Assembly (NCBI GenBank): GCA_016125425.1
Contig: WGLT01000010.1
Coordinates: 1 to 64,000, forward strand
Source of the DNA: Alphaproteobacteria bacterium
GTDB lineage: Bacteria; Pseudomonadota; Alphaproteobacteria; Caulobacterales; Parvularculaceae
Length of the DNA stretch: 64,000 bases
Direction of reading: 5' to 3'
Shown: positions 8,307-17,572 of the stretch, in pieces
Layout of the letters: every line of letters starts with the position of its first letter
Position numbering within the stretch: the first letter of the stretch is position 1
Notes under the pieces: model-generated
What the model was told of the DNA's origin: nothing
Database searches by the model: none
The model's input: only the letters and a program-made list of their open reading frames with translations
Program-made: the position numbers and the translations under genes

Positions 8307-8876
8307 ATGGCGGTAACGATCGAAGAGGCCCAGACCGATCAGGCGCTGGCGGAGGGCGCAAGCGTTCTGATCGTCGATGACGACGAGGCGTTTCGCTTGA
8401 GGCTCGGCCGGGCGATGGAGAAGCGGGGGTTCAAACCGGTGCTCGCCGCCGGCGTGCGCGAGGCGATCGCCGCCGCGCGGCTTGACGCTCCCGACTACGC
8501 CGTCGTCGACCTCAGGCTCGAAGACGGCGACGGTCTCGAAGTTGTGAACGCGCTCCACGAACTGCGCGAAGACGCGCGCGTCGTCATGCTGACAGGCTAC
8601 GGGAACATCGCGACCGCGGTCGCGGCGGTGAAAGCCGGCGCGGTCGACTATCTCGCCAAGCCGGCCGACGCCGACGACGTCGCCAAGGCGCTGCTCGCCA
8701 AGAGCGGCGAGCGGCCGGAACCGCCCGAAAATCCGATGTCGGCCGACCGCGTGCGCTGGGAGCATATCCAGCGCGTCTATGAACTCTGCGACCACAACGT
8801 CTCGGAGACGGCGCGGCGCCTCGGCATGCACCGGCGGACCTTGCAGCGCATCCTCGCCAAGCGCGCGCCGCGCTAG
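8307..8876 (+). CDS. regA: Redox response regulator RegA/PrrA/ActR
   Basis: 189 residues: a receiver domain with the acidic pocket VDDDE and phosphoacceptor Asp68 in VVDLRLEDGDG, the switch residues MLTGYG and conserved lysine in YLAKP, then a proline-rich linker and a Fis-type helix-turn-helix at the C-terminus (SETARRLGMHRRTLQRIL). This matches RegA, which RegB phosphorylates to control oxidase, carbon fixation or nitrogen genes when oxygen drops. The frame is open from 8226, but the ATG at 8307 has an AGGAA site and gives the normal family length of about 184 residues. It is co-directional with regB, 87 bp downstream. Confidence 0.92.
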   Translation: MAVTIEEAQTDQALAEGASVLIVDDDEAFRLRLGRAMEKRGFKPVLAAGVREAIAAARLDAPDYAVVDLRLEDGDGLEVVNALHELREDARVVMLTGYGNIATAVAAVKAGAVDYLAKPADADDVAKALLAKSGERPEPPENPMSADRVRWEHIQRVYELCDHNVSETARRLGMHRRTLQRILAKRAPR

Positions 8877-9013
8877 AGCCGGCGCGCCCGGCAGAGCGGC
8901 GAGATGAGCCCTGCGCGCGACAAGCCGCAGGGTATCGAGCTTGACCCTCCGGGCGCCGGCGGCGAAGGTGCCTGGTTGCCAATACTCAGTTTCACAATCC
9001 TCGGAGGGGCTCC

Positions 9014-11752
9014 ATGCGACTTCTGATCGCCGCGGCGGCGGCCGCCGGCGCGCTTGCGCTTGCGCCGGGCGCAATGGCTGCGACCGACATACAACTTCCC
9101 TATGAAGAATTCACGCTGGAGAACGGCCTGCGGGTCGTCGTTCACGAAGACCACAAGGCGCCGGTCGTCGCGGTTTCGGTCTGGTACCATGTCGGCTCGA
9201 AGGACGAGCCGCCAGGCAAGACCGGATTCGCCCATCTCTTCGAGCATTTGATGTTCAACGGCTCAGAGAACTTCAAGGGCGAATGGTTTCAGCCGCTCGA
9301 AGAAGTCGGCGCGACCGACGTCAACGGCACGACCTGGTTCGATCGGACCAACTATTTTGAAACGGTGCCGACCACCGCGCTCGACCGCGTGCTGTGGATG
9401 GAGTCCGATCGCATGGGCCATCTGCTCGGCGGCATCGATCAGGCCAAGCTCGATGAGCAACGCGGCGTCGTTCAAAACGAAAAACGCCAGGGCGACAACC
9501 GGCCTTACGGCCGCATGGAATACGCCGTGCTCGAAAACCTGACGCCGGCGGGTCATCCCTATCACCACTCGACGATCGGTTCTATGGAGGATCTCGACGC
9601 CGCCTCTCTCGCAACCGTGAAAGATTGGTTCAAGGAGTATTACGGCCCCTCAAACGCCGTGCTCGTTCTCGCCGGCGATATCGACGCGAAGAAGGCCCGA
9701 CCGCTCGTTGAAAAATATTTCGGCGACATTCCCGCGGGCCCGGCGCTGACCCGGCTGCAGGCCGACGCGCCGAAACTCACGACCAACAAATTCGGCGTGA
9801 TGTACGATCAGGTCGCCCAAACCCGGATCAACCGCAACTGGGTGGCGCCCGGGCGCACGACGAAAGACGAAGTTCTGCTCGAACTCGCGACCAAAGTGCT
9901 CGGCGGCGGCAAGACGTCCCGGCTCTATCAAAAACTCGTGCATGAACTCGAACTCGCCACAAGCGCGACCGCGAGCATCGATCCGCACGAGCTCATGAGC
10001 TTTTACGACGTCACGGTCGACGCCAAGCCCGGCGAAGACACGGCCAAAGTCCAAGGGGCGATGGAAAGCGTCATCGCGGATTTCCTCGCGAGCGGACCGA
10101 GCAAGGCCGAACTCGACCGCGCCAAGGCGGAGATCAAAGCCAATGTCGTGCGCGGGCTTGAAAAAGTCGGCGGGTTTGGCGGCCAGGCGGTCACGCTCGC
10201 GGAAGGCGCCGTCTACGCCAATGATCCGGGCTTCATACTCAAACAGCTCAGATGGCTCGACGAGGCGACGCCGCGCGAGGTGCTCGATGCGGCGCGCTCG
10301 GTCATGAATGCGGGCTTTTACCAGCTCGAGGTCCGCCCCTTCGCGGAGCACTCCACCGTCGCTTCCGACGTCGACCGCTCGAAGGGCGTGCCGACCGTCG
10401 CATCGACGCCGGACCTCACCTTCCCGGCCGTTGAAGAGACGACGCTGTCAAACGGCATGAAAGTCGTGCTCGCGAGCCGCACCGCGATGCCGCTCGTCGA
10501 AGTCGCGCTGCAATTCGACGCCGGCTATGCGGCGGACGCCGTCGCGGGCGGCCATCTCGGCGCCGCGTCTTTCACCGCCTCAATGCTCGATGAAGGCACG
10601 AAGCGGCGCTCGTCTCTGCAAATTGCGCAGGAGTTGGAGTCTCTCGGCGCGACGCTAGGCGCAGGCTCTTCGCTCGACACGACGAGCGTCTCCATGTCGG
10701 CGCTCAAGGAGAATTTGACGCCCTCGCTCAACCTCCTCGCCGATGTCGTGCGCAACCCGGCCTTCGATACGACGGAGATGGAGAAACTCCGTGCACGATG
10801 GATCGCCGGCATCGCCAAGGAAAAGGCCAATCCGGTGCAGCTCGCTTTGCGCCTGCTGCCGCCGGAGATCTACGGCAAGGACAACGCCTATGGCGTTCCC
10901 TTTACCGGCTCCGGCACGGTCGAGTCGATCAAGTCGCTGACGCGTGACGATCTGGTGAAATTCCAGCGGACATGGCTTCGGCCCGATAACGGCACGATCT
11001 TTGTCGTTGGCGACACGACCATGGCGGAGATGAAGCCGCTGCTGGAGCGCGCTTTCGGCGATTGGCGCGCGCCGCAAACGGCGTTGCCGAAGAAAAATCT
11101 CGCCCATGTCGACCTGCCGGCGCAAGGCAAGGTGATCCTGGTCGACAAGCCCGGCGCGCCGCAAACGCTGATCCTCGCCGGCGAAGCAGCGCCGCCGACC
11201 GGCGCGCCGAACAACATCGCGATCGAGGCGATGAACGACATTCTCGGCGGGCAGTTCACCGCGCGCGTGAACATGAACCTGCGCGAGGACAAGCACTGGG
11301 CCTACGGCGCCTTCACTTTCATGCAGGGCGCGCGCGGTCAGCGGCCTTTCATGGTCTACGCGCCGGTGCAAACCGACAAGACGAAGGAGTCGATCGCCGA
11401 ACTTATGAAAGAGCTGACGGCGATCAATGCGGCGAAACCGGCGACGAAGGCCGAGCTCGACCGGACGATCCTCAATTCCACCCGCTCGCTGCCGGGCTCG
11501 TTCGAGACCTCCGACGACGTGCTGGGCAGTTTGCAGTCGAGCGCGCGTTACGGCCGCCCGTGGGATTATCCGGCGACGCTGAAGGAAAAATACGAGGCGC
11601 TCACGCTCTCGGACATTCAGCAAGCGGCGAAAGAAGTCGTGCATCCGAAGAGCCTGATCTGGGTGATCGTCGGCGACCGCTCCAAGATCGAGGACGGCGT
11701 TCGTTCGCTCAATCTCGGCCCTGTGGAGGTCAAGAAAGCTAGCGATCTATAG
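9014..11752 (+). CDS. Secreted M16-family zinc metallopeptidase, two-domain form
   Basis: A 912-residue protein with a signal peptide (MRLLIAAAAAAGALALAPGA, cleavage near MAA-T). The N-terminal M16 half contains the inverted zinc motif HLFEH (residues 74-78) inside GFAHLFEHLMFNGSENF, with the usual EKRQGDNRPYGR segment further on. The C-terminal half (from about residue 470, LSNGMKVVLASRTAMPLVEV) repeats the fold but lacks the zinc motif, as in other fused pitrilysin-type peptidases. It should degrade peptides in the periplasm or outside. The start is supported by GGAGGGG 5 bases upstream. A strong hairpin at 11790-11827 follows. Confidence 0.92.
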   Translation: MRLLIAAAAAAGALALAPGAMAATDIQLPYEEFTLENGLRVVVHEDHKAPVVAVSVWYHVGSKDEPPGKTGFAHLFEHLMFNGSENFKGEWFQPLEEVGATDVNGTTWFDRTNYFETVPTTALDRVLWMESDRMGHLLGGIDQAKLDEQRGVVQNEKRQGDNRPYGRMEYAVLENLTPAGHPYHHSTIGSMEDLDAASLATVKDWFKEYYGPSNAVLVLAGDIDAKKARPLVEKYFGDIPAGPALTRLQADAPKLTTNKFGVMYDQVAQTRINRNWVAPGRTTKDEVLLELATKVLGGGKTSRLYQKLVHELELATSATASIDPHELMSFYDVTVDAKPGEDTAKVQGAMESVIADFLASGPSKAELDRAKAEIKANVVRGLEKVGGFGGQAVTLAEGAVYANDPGFILKQLRWLDEATPREVLDAARSVMNAGFYQLEVRPFAEHSTVASDVDRSKGVPTVASTPDLTFPAVEETTLSNGMKVVLASRTAMPLVEVALQFDAGYAADAVAGGHLGAASFTASMLDEGTKRRSSLQIAQELESLGATLGAGSSLDTTSVSMSALKENLTPSLNLLADVVRNPAFDTTEMEKLRARWIAGIAKEKANPVQLALRLLPPEIYGKDNAYGVPFTGSGTVESIKSLTRDDLVKFQRTWLRPDNGTIFVVGDTTMAEMKPLLERAFGDWRAPQTALPKKNLAHVDLPAQGKVILVDKPGAPQTLILAGEAAPPTGAPNNIAIEAMNDILGGQFTARVNMNLREDKHWAYGAFTFMQGARGQRPFMVYAPVQTDKTKESIAELMKELTAINAAKPATKAELDRTILNSTRSLPGSFETSDDVLGSLQSSARYGRPWDYPATLKEKYEALTLSDIQQAAKEVVHPKSLIWVIVGDRSKIEDGVRSLNLGPVEVKKASDL

Positions 11753-11789
11753 GTTCTTCGGTTCGAATCGACGGGAGGGCGCCGGGTGA

Positions 11790-11827
11790 ATCGCGCAGCC
11801 TGATTTAGGTCAATCAGACTGCGCGAT
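11790..11827. terminator. Long hairpin between convergent genes, likely bidirectional terminator
   Basis: Two arms of 16 bases pair at 15 positions: ATCGCGCAG and CTGATT in the left arm, AATCAG and CTGCGCGAT in the right arm, with one C/A mismatch and a loop of TAGGTC. It sits midway between the M16 gene and the convergent tyrA, which fits a terminator for both, although neither side has a clear T-run. The remaining intergenic DNA (11753-11994) shows no other feature. Confidence 0.55.
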
Positions 11828-11994
11828 ATAAGCGTCTCGGCTCTCCGGGGCCGCGCAACAGAAAGCCAATCCGCCCGGGTCACGCATTGCGGCGCGGCGC
11901 GACCGCGCTTTCTGATTCTCGGCTGACTAACCGCAACCCTTCCCTGATACGCAGATCATGATCGCGACGAGCGGCCGCGGGGACGTTCTTCGGG

Positions 11995-12951
11995 TCAGGA
12001 TTTCTTTTCGTCGCGGCCGAAATTCGGCACGTCTCGCTCCTGACCGGCGGCGACGATCGCGCGGCGAATCGCGCGCCCGCGCGTGAACGTTTTCGCGAGC
12101 GTTTCGCCGTCGCTCCAACGGATCGCGCGCTGGAGGACCGCAAGCTCTTCCGTGAAACGGCCGAGGACTTCGAGGACGGCCTCCTTGTTGTTCAGGAAGA
12201 CATCGCGCCACATCACGGGATCGGACGCGGCGATGCGGGTGAAGTCGCGAAAACCGCCCGCGGAATATTTGACGATCTCGGCTTCGGCGACGGTCTCGAG
12301 ATCGTCTGCGGCGCCGACCAGCGTGAAGGCGATCAAATGCGGCAGATGACTCGTCACCGCGAGCGCGAGATCGTGATGGGCCGCATCCATGATCTCGACA
12401 TTCGAGCCGACGGCGCGCCAGAGCGCGGCGGCTCTATCGACCGCCGCCTTGTAGCGCTCGGACTGGCGCGGCAGGGGCGTCAGAATGCACCAGCGATCCC
12501 TGAACAGGCTTGCGAAGCCCGCCTCCGGTCCGGACTGCTCCGTGCCCGCCACCGGATGACTGGGAACGAAATGGAAGCGCTCCGGGCTCAAGGCGCCCGC
12601 CGCCGCGACCGCGCCTTTGACCGAGCCGACATCGATCACCAGCGCGTCGTCGGCGACCGCTCCGCCGATCTCGCCGATCAGCGTCTTGGTTGCGCCGACA
12701 GGCGTTGCGAGAATGACGAGGTCGGCGCCCGCAAGCGCGCCGTCGAGATCGGCCGCGATGCGATCGACGACGCCGAGCGCATGCGCGCGCGAAAGCGCGT
12801 CGGCGTCGGCGTCGAAGCCGACGATCTCGTCCGTAAGCCGGTTCTCGATCATCGCCCGCGCGAGCGACGAGCCGATGAGACCGACGCCGACGATCGCGGC
12901 GCGGGAGAAATGCACCGGACCCGCGTCAGGCGATGTCATGTCCGTTCCCAA
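11995..12951 (-). CDS. tyrA: Prephenate/arogenate dehydrogenase
   Basis: 318 residues. The N-terminal NAD(P)-binding fold shows AAIVGVGLIGSSLARAM (G-x-G-x-x-G) and the adenine-ribose acidic residue in IVGFDADAD. The active-site segment is FVPSHPVAGTEQSGPEAG, with the catalytic histidine and the H-P-x-x-G motif characteristic of TyrA. The helical C-terminal domain follows (SHLPHLIAFTLV, GGFRDFTRIAASDPVMWRD). It oxidatively decarboxylates prephenate or arogenate in tyrosine synthesis; the cofactor and substrate preference cannot be fixed by eye. Its beginning overlaps the end of the upstream methyltransferase gene by 16 bases, so the two are co-transcribed. No ACT domain is present. Confidence 0.93.
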   Translation of the reverse strand: MGTDMTSPDAGPVHFSRAAIVGVGLIGSSLARAMIENRLTDEIVGFDADADALSRAHALGVVDRIAADLDGALAGADLVILATPVGATKTLIGEIGGAVADDALVIDVGSVKGAVAAAGALSPERFHFVPSHPVAGTEQSGPEAGFASLFRDRWCILTPLPRQSERYKAAVDRAAALWRAVGSNVEIMDAAHHDLALAVTSHLPHLIAFTLVGAADDLETVAEAEIVKYSAGGFRDFTRIAASDPVMWRDVFLNNKEAVLEVLGRFTEELAVLQRAIRWSDGETLAKTFTRGRAIRRAIVAAGQERDVPNFGRDEKKS

Positions 12952-13724
12952 TTCCTAGGCGTCGCTGCGATATAGCCGGCCCGGCGCGGCCGCTTCAAGG
13001 CGCGCGAGACGGGCGCGGCGACGCCGGGCGCGCGCAGCGCGGCGCGCCGGGCCCGCTGGACCGATGCGGCCGGCGCAAACAGCTCTTTCGAGGCCTCGAC
13101 CATCACGACGCCGCCAAGGCCGGGCCACAGCCGCGCCCCCGCCCGCTCCCAGGCCGGGGCCGCCCGCAAAAGGAACCGCATGTCAAATGGCGGAAAGAAC
13201 AAGGCGCCGGTCGCAAATTGCGGCCTGAACATCGACGCCGTCAGCAGATTGATCAGCTGTCCGCGCAGATAAGGCCGGCCCGCGGCGAACGGCGTCGTGT
13301 CGATAATCGACCACAATCCGCGCCGATGCGCGACGACGACGATGACGCGGCCGTCGCCCGCCAGCACGCGCCAGGCCTCGCGCATGAGGCGGCTCGGGTC
13401 GCCGGCCTCTTCAAGACCGTGAATGATCAGCAAACGATCGATCGAGGCGTCGGGCAGCGGCCAGCGGTGTTCGTCGACAAGCATGGCGCGATTTTTTTCG
13501 CCGGGCGGCCAGGCCATGACGCCTTGCGCGTCCGGCGCGAGCGCCAGCGCGCGTTCGGCGTTTTCGAAAGCCGGGAGGTAAGGCGCGGCGTAGCCGAAGC
13601 CCGCGACGCGCAGGCCCTTCGCGCCCTCCCAGACATCGGCGATCCGCGCGGCGATGAAGCTGCGGGCGGCTCGCCCGAGCGCGGCGCCGTAGAATTCATG
13701 CAGATCGAGAACGTCCTTGCGCAT
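12936..13724 (-). CDS. SAM-dependent methyltransferase, divergent class I
   Basis: 262 residues. The SAM fold is seen as GLRVAGFGYAAPYLPAFENAE (a degenerate motif I), WPLPDASIDRLLIIHGLEEA (motif IV region) and EAWRVLAGDGRVIVVVAH (post-I/VI). This family commonly lies next to gloB and tyrA in alphaproteobacteria and has no firmly assigned substrate. It reads towards tyrA with a 16-base overlap and is divergent from gloB with about 107 bp between the starts, so the shared gap should carry both promoters. The weak glycine motif suggests either an unusual SAM site or a non-enzymatic role. Confidence 0.8.
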   Translation of the reverse strand: MRKDVLDLHEFYGAALGRAARSFIAARIADVWEGAKGLRVAGFGYAAPYLPAFENAERALALAPDAQGVMAWPPGEKNRAMLVDEHRWPLPDASIDRLLIIHGLEEAGDPSRLMREAWRVLAGDGRVIVVVAHRRGLWSIIDTTPFAAGRPYLRGQLINLLTASMFRPQFATGALFFPPFDMRFLLRAAPAWERAGARLWPGLGGVVMVEASKELFAPAASVQRARRAALRAPGVAAPVSRALKRPRRAGYIAATPRNWERT

Positions 13725-13831
13725 CGCTCTCCGCCGTCATTGTTCGCCGCGGGCTTTCCCGCCTAATATGGCGCCGTTCGCCGCGTATTCCACAAATCCA
13801 GCCAAGCTTAAAACGCGCTTAAGGAGGCTCC

Positions 13832-14599
13832 GTGCCGATCGAAATACGCCAGTTCCCCTGCCTTGCGGACAATTACGGCTACCTCGTCCGCGACGCCGCG
13901 AGCGGACTGGTCGCCGCGATCGACACGCCGGACGCCGGCGCCGTCAACGCCGCGCTCGCGCGCGAAGGCTGGCGGCTTGATTTCATCTTCAACACGCATT
14001 GGCATCCCGACCACGCCAGCGGCAATCTCGCGCTCAAGCGAAAATGGCATTGCCGGATCATCGCGCCGGAAGGCGAAGCCGATAAAATCCCCGGCGTCGA
14101 CCAGAAAACGCAGGACGGCGACCGGCTGGCGCTGGGCGAGACGACAGCGCGCGTCATCGCAACGCCGGGGCACACGCTCGGCCATGTCATCTACTATTTC
14201 GAATCCGACGGCGCCGCCTTTGTCGGCGATACGATTTTCGCACTCGGCTGCGGGCGTCTGTTCGAGGGGACCCCGGAGCAAATGTGGCGCTCGCTGAGCG
14301 CCATCGCCGCGTTGCCGGCGCAGACGAAACTCTATTGCGCGCATGAATACACCGAAGCCAACGCCCGCTTCGCCCTCGCGATCGATCCCGCCAACGCCGC
14401 CTTGCAGGCGCGCGCCGCCGAAATCGGCCGGCTGCGGGCGCAAGGCGCGCCCACCGTTCCCACCGATGTCGCGGCCGAACGCGCCGCCAACCCGTTTTTG
14501 CGCGCGGGCGATCCCGGCCTCCAGGCGCGAATCGGCATGGCGGGCGCAGACCCCGTCGCGGTCTTCGCGGAGATCCGCAAGCGCAAAGACCGGTTCTAG
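13832..14599 (+). CDS. gloB: Hydroxyacylglutathione hydrolase (glyoxalase II)
   Basis: 255 residues of the metallo-beta-lactamase fold. The metal motif THWHPDH (His56, His58, Asp60, His61) is followed by ATPGHTLGH, FVGDTIFALGCGRLFEGTPEQM and the CAHEYTEANARFA segment that marks glyoxalase II. The C-terminal NPFLRAGDP region belongs to the glutathione-binding domain. It hydrolyses S-D-lactoylglutathione to D-lactate and glutathione, completing methylglyoxal detoxification. The start ATT-free GTG at 13832 is preceded by AAGGAGG 6 bases upstream (TTAAGGAGGCTCC), a very strong ribosome-binding site. Confidence 0.95.
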   Translation: MPIEIRQFPCLADNYGYLVRDAASGLVAAIDTPDAGAVNAALAREGWRLDFIFNTHWHPDHASGNLALKRKWHCRIIAPEGEADKIPGVDQKTQDGDRLALGETTARVIATPGHTLGHVIYYFESDGAAFVGDTIFALGCGRLFEGTPEQMWRSLSAIAALPAQTKLYCAHEYTEANARFALAIDPANAALQARAAEIGRLRAQGAPTVPTDVAAERAANPFLRAGDPGLQARIGMAGADPVAVFAEIRKRKDRF

Positions 14600-14756
14600 G
14601 CCCCGGAAAATCGGCGTTTCCCGGTAAAAGTCCCGCGATGAGGCGGCGGCGCGCCGGATTTTGGGACGTTTCGGGTCGACACGCTGTGAACGCCCTCTTT
14701 AGGCTTGTCCCGTTATTGCTTAGGTCTTTCGACGAACCCCAAAAGCGCCGCCAAGA

Positions 14757-15722
14757 ATGATCGACCCCGTACTGTCTCTCGAAAACGTGGTGAAGGAATT
14801 CGGTCGATTCGCCGCTGTCGACGATCTCTCATTCTCCGTGCGGCAAGGCGAAATTTTCGGATTTCTAGGGCCGAACGGGGCGGGCAAGACGACGACGCTC
14901 AGAATGGCGCTCGACATCATTCAACCGACGAGCGGGCGGATCGTCGTTCTGGGATCGGATTCGGCGATTCCGGTCCGCAGGCGGATCGGCTATCTGCCGG
15001 AGGAGCGCGGTCTCTACCGCAAAATGAAAGCCGCGGAGACGATCGCTTATTTTGCGCGGCTGCGCGGCATGTCGTCGGGGCGCGCCAAACGCCGCGCGCA
15101 TGACCTTCTTGATCGCTTCGGGCTCAGGGCGTTCGCCAAGACCAAGAACGAAGCCTTGTCAAAGGGCATGGCGCAGAAGGTGCAGCTCCTGTCCACGATC
15201 GCGCATGACCCGGAACTGCTGATTCTCGACGAACCCTTCTCCGGGCTTGACCCGATCAATCAACATGTCTTCGAGGAATTGATCCGTGAGCTGAAACGTG
15301 AGGGACGGACGATTATTTTCTCGACCCATGTGATGCAACACGCCGAACGGCTTTGCGACCGCTTCCTGATTATCGCCAGGGGCAGGAAGCGCTTCGAAGG
15401 CGATCTTTCAGCGGCGCGCGCCGCCTTTCCGCCGCGACTGACGCTCACCACGCGCGATCCGGTCGACGCGCTTCGGCGAACGCCCGGCGTTGAGAAAATC
15501 GATCTGATCGAAACTCATCCGAACGGCGACAGCGATTACGAAATCACGCTCTTGCGCGGCGCCGATCCGCAGGCGGTGCTGAAAGCGGCGTTCGACGCCG
15601 GTCTGCGCCTGAGCCGCTTCGAACACGCGGGCGCGAGTCTTCATGATATTTTCGTCGCCCTCGTCGGCGAAGAGTCCGCCGCCGCGCCCCAAGGCGCGGA
15701 CAGAGCCGAGGAAGCCGCATGA
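14757..15722 (+). CDS. ABC exporter ATP-binding subunit (NatA-like)
   Basis: 321 residues. Walker A is GPNGAGKT (38-45), the signature is LSKGMAQ (134-140), Walker B is LLILDEP (154-160) and the switch histidine is in FSTHVMQHAERL. The C-terminal third has the DUF4162-type extension seen in NatA/YhaQ ATPases, including LHDIFVALVG. With the following permease, whose start overlaps this stop by 4 bases (ATGA), it should form a two-gene exporter of the sodium/drug NatAB group. The substrate is unknown. The gap upstream (14600-14756) holds the probable promoter. Confidence 0.9.
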   Translation: MIDPVLSLENVVKEFGRFAAVDDLSFSVRQGEIFGFLGPNGAGKTTTLRMALDIIQPTSGRIVVLGSDSAIPVRRRIGYLPEERGLYRKMKAAETIAYFARLRGMSSGRAKRRAHDLLDRFGLRAFAKTKNEALSKGMAQKVQLLSTIAHDPELLILDEPFSGLDPINQHVFEELIRELKREGRTIIFSTHVMQHAERLCDRFLIIARGRKRFEGDLSAARAAFPPRLTLTTRDPVDALRRTPGVEKIDLIETHPNGDSDYEITLLRGADPQAVLKAAFDAGLRLSRFEHAGASLHDIFVALVGEESAAAPQGADRAEEAA

Positions 15723-17230
15723 GATCGGCGCTTCTCATCGCTTGGCGCGAATACAAGCAGTATATTTTTTCGCGCGGATTCCTGATCTTCCTGATCATGT
15801 TTCCTCTCTCCGTCACTTTCGTCGGCGCGACAGTCGGCTATCTCGAAAACGCCAAGCCTGCGCGCGATTACGTGATCTTCGACAAGACGGGCGCTTACGC
15901 CGACGCGATCGAGGATGAGATCAACTGGCGCCATCGGCGCAGCGTGCTCGCAGCCTGGGACGCCTATGTTTCGGGCGTGGTGGATCAAAGCGTTCTGGAT
16001 GCCGAGAAGATTCCGGCGCCTTTTGCGCCCGCTGCGACGTCGCGCGCGCGAATCCGCGCTTTCGAAAACGCAGGACTCGATGCGGCGGAAGCGGCGATTG
16101 CGCCGTTCAGGAAGGCCGATGCGCCGCTCTTCACGCCGCCGCGCGCGCGGTTTCATCGGCTCGACCTGCCGCCGGATGTCGCAAGCGCCGCCGACGTCGC
16201 GCAGGCGGCTGATCTTCTAAGGCCGTATCTTCTCGGTCAAAAGCCGACGCCTGGCGCCGGCAAGGCGCTGTTTGCGGCGATCTTGATCCCGGAAGGGTTC
16301 TCCACCGAAAAGGATGCGCCGGCGGCGCAATTCTGGAGCCGCAATCTGACCGATAGGGCGCTGGCGAGCGCGGTGTCGTCGGCGCTCAATTCCGCGCTCA
16401 GGCGAGAAAAGATCGAAAAGCTCGGCGTTTCCGCCGACGCGCTCGATGAAATCTCCGGCATTGAGGCGCCGCTGACCGATTACCGGCCCGACCGCGCCGA
16501 CGGCGAGGCCGAGCTCAGCGTCAAGGACCGGATCGAAACCACTCTGCCGGCCGCAATGACCTACATGCTGCTCGTTGTCATATTCGGCGTCGGCAATCTG
16601 CTCTTGACGAACACGATCGAAGAACGTTCGAACAAGATTGTCGAGGTGCTGCTATCCTCAGTGACCGCCGATCAGCTCATGATCGGAAAGCTCATAGGCA
16701 TCGCGGCCGTCGGCCTCACCATGCCGACGATATTCATCGTGAGCGGCGTCGTCGCAGCGCTCGGCGGCGGCGGCGGCGCATGGGCGGGCGACGCGCTTTC
16801 GGCGCTGTTCGGATCGCATCTCCTCTTCGTCTATCTGTTTTATTTCGTATGCGCCTACGTCATCTACGCGATGATCTTTCTGGCGATCGGCGCAATGTCG
16901 AACTCCTTGCAGGACGCGCAGAGCTTTATGGGCCCGCTGATGCTCGTCGTCTTTCTGCCGCTGCCCTTCATGCTGATGGTCTATCAAAATCCGAACGGCG
17001 TGATTGCGCAAATCCTGACATGGATTCCGATCTACACCCCCTATGCCGTCATGATGCGCGCGGCGTCCGACCCGCCCCTCTGGCAGATCGTCTGCGCGAC
17101 GGCGCTCATGATCGCGTTTGCGATCGTGCTCGTCCGCGCGATGGGGCGGATATTCCGCAATGCGATTCTGGACGCCCAGCCGGCCCGCGCGAAGGACCTG
17201 CCGCGGCTGCTCTTCAGCGGGAAGCGCTAG
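15719..17230 (+). CDS. ABC exporter permease (NatB/ABC-2 type)
   Basis: 503 residues with one N-terminal membrane segment (about 20-42, FSRGFLIFLIMFPLSVTFVG), a long periplasmic stretch (about 45-270) and five to six C-terminal segments from PAAMTYMLLVVIFGVGNLLL onwards. EERSNKIVEVLLSSVTADQLM is the hallmark coupling region of NatB/CcmB-like ABC-2 permeases. It is translationally coupled to the upstream ATPase. The last 17 bases overlap the convergent zinc-finger gene at 17214-17420. The large extracytoplasmic domain is similar to YhaP-type permeases; the cargo cannot be told. Confidence 0.9.
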   Translation: MRSALLIAWREYKQYIFSRGFLIFLIMFPLSVTFVGATVGYLENAKPARDYVIFDKTGAYADAIEDEINWRHRRSVLAAWDAYVSGVVDQSVLDAEKIPAPFAPAATSRARIRAFENAGLDAAEAAIAPFRKADAPLFTPPRARFHRLDLPPDVASAADVAQAADLLRPYLLGQKPTPGAGKALFAAILIPEGFSTEKDAPAAQFWSRNLTDRALASAVSSALNSALRREKIEKLGVSADALDEISGIEAPLTDYRPDRADGEAELSVKDRIETTLPAAMTYMLLVVIFGVGNLLLTNTIEERSNKIVEVLLSSVTADQLMIGKLIGIAAVGLTMPTIFIVSGVVAALGGGGGAWAGDALSALFGSHLLFVYLFYFVCAYVIYAMIFLAIGAMSNSLQDAQSFMGPLMLVVFLPLPFMLMVYQNPNGVIAQILTWIPIYTPYAVMMRAASDPPLWQIVCATALMIAFAIVLVRAMGRIFRNAILDAQPARAKDLPRLLFSGKR

Positions 17231-17420
17231 CGGCTTTTTCCGGATCGAATACGAATTTGCGGTCGCAATAGCCGCATTCGGCCTCGCCGTCCTCGAGCGC
17301 ATACCAGACGCGCGGATGGCCGAGCGCGCCGCCATCGCCGTCGCACGCGACGCGCTTCGTCGCGACATAGATGACTTCCGGAGGCGGGGGCGCGGACTGC
17401 GCGGCGTCGCTCATGGTCAA
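17214..17420 (-). CDS. CHCC-type zinc-finger domain protein
   Basis: A 68-residue protein ending in the zinc site. The conserved parts are VACDGDGGALGHPRVWYALE and AECGYCDRKFVFD, giving one Cys, one His and a C-x-x-C pair, the zf-CHCC pattern. The same domain forms the mitochondrial complex I subunit NDUFS6, and small bacterial homologues are widespread in alphaproteobacteria, where a complex I accessory role has been proposed. The first ATG is at 17420; a second in-frame ATG six bases later (17414) is also possible. It overlaps the 3-prime end of the ABC permease on the opposite strand. Confidence 0.85.
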   Translation of the reverse strand: MTMSDAAQSAPPPPEVIYVATKRVACDGDGGALGHPRVWYALEDGEAECGYCDRKFVFDPEKAASASR

Positions 17421-17572
17421 AATCCCTGAAGGGTCCGTCAGCGTGGCTTTAAAGAACTGGCCGTTTCAATGGAGGAGGAGCCGCTTTCGCGTCAAGAGCG
17501 GGCGATCAGGCGTTGACGGCGCCGCCTGTGGCCATGATATGCCGCGGGCAGCGTCCAAGGAATCCGAGCCGC

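Noticed and set aside
7695-9074. 459-codon open frame on the minus strand
   Set aside because: It covers regB, regA and the M16 start in antisense; all three have complete family motifs on the plus strand.
11756-11785. GGTTCGAATC resembling the T-loop of a tRNA
   Set aside because: The flanking bases do not form the T-stem or acceptor stem, and there is no anticodon arm upstream, which is the end of the M16 gene.
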